From Pseudomonas sp. CM27 (lineage in GTDB: Bacteria > Pseudomonadota > Gammaproteobacteria > Pseudomonadales > Pseudomonadaceae), in the NCBI RefSeq assembly GCF_013179515.1, contig NZ_JABMCN010000024.1:1-32461 (forward strand): a stretch of DNA of 32,461 nucleotides. Direction: 5' to 3'. The notes below the pieces were generated by a model. That model was not told the DNA's origin and ran no database searches. It worked only from the letters and a program-made list of their open reading frames with translations. A program made the translations under genes and the position numbers. Shown here piece by piece: positions 32,386 to 32,461 of this stretch (position 1 is the first letter of the stretch; the number at the start of each line of letters is the position of its first letter).

Positions 32386-32461
32386 GTTCGACGCCTCGAT
32401 GAAGCCGCTCCCACAGGGGCCTCATTCCCCCTGTGGGAGCGGCTTCATCGAGGCGTCGAAC
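32386..32461. repeat. REP hairpin, perfect 34-bp arms, at window end
   Basis: Arms 32386-32419 and 32428-32461 are perfectly complementary, with an 8-base loop. The core is CGACGCCTCGATGAAGCCGC. The element reaches the last base of the window, so the outer part may continue. It is probably part of the REP array after the fumarase gene. Confidence 0.9.

Noticed and set aside
1-32461. CRISPR arrays, tRNA/rRNA genes, phage or transposon genes
   Set aside because: No regularly spaced direct repeats, no tRNA cloverleaf-like sequence noted, and no integrase, transposase or phage structural gene. The dispersed inverted repeats are REP elements.

Overview
The window is GC-rich Pseudomonas DNA, most likely from the P. 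putida group. The evidence is a TtgB-TtgC efflux pump end, the pcaR-K-F-T-B-D-C arrangement of the protocatechuate (beta-ketoadipate) pathway, a TurA/MvaT H-NS-like protein, and many REP-type inverted repeats of the P. putida kind. No rRNA, tRNA, CRISPR array, prophage, transposase or integrase was seen. It reads as core chromosome.

Region 1 (1-6475): the 3' part of ttgB and all of ttgC (solvent/antibiotic efflux), then an OprD-family porin, a LysR-type regulator and a small Mpo1-like (DUF962) membrane protein. Region 2 (6664-14751, all minus strand) is the pca cluster. pcaR (IclR-type regulator), pcaK (4-hydroxybenzoate permease) and pcaF (beta-ketoadipyl-CoA thiolase) each have their own upstream region. 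The tightly packed pcaT-pcaB-pcaD-pcaC then encode the transporter and the steps from beta-carboxymuconate to beta-ketoadipate. pcaGH and pcaIJ are not in the window and must lie elsewhere. PcaR-box-like 15-mers occur in front of pcaR, pcaK and pcaF, and also in front of the porin 9 kb away. The porin and pcaK also carry AAnAAnAA (Crc/Hfq-type) motifs at their translation starts. The porin may therefore be the outer-membrane entry port of the same regulon.

Region 3 (14800-20767): an orphan promoter-hairpin-terminator unit diverging from pcaR (candidate small RNA), a 66-residue small protein, a Pit-type phosphate transporter, a HerA-like DUF853 ATPase, and a dCache chemoreceptor (McpG-like) behind a recognisable FliA (sigma-28) promoter. 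Region 4 (20924-23782) is a translationally coupled three-gene operon: a GT4 glycosyltransferase, a DUF2334 deacetylase-like protein and a flippase-like eight- or nine-helix membrane protein. It is probably an undescribed envelope glycan or glycolipid pathway.

Region 5 (23688-32352): a small protein of unknown function, purU, turA (mvaT family), sbcB, a PilZ protein, a TPR-like lipoprotein, pyruvate kinase, a ferredoxin-type reductase and a class I [4Fe-4S] fumarase. From memory this order resembles the P. aeruginosa purU1-mvaT-sbcB...pykA...fumarase neighbourhood. The window ends inside a perfect 34-bp-arm REP hairpin.
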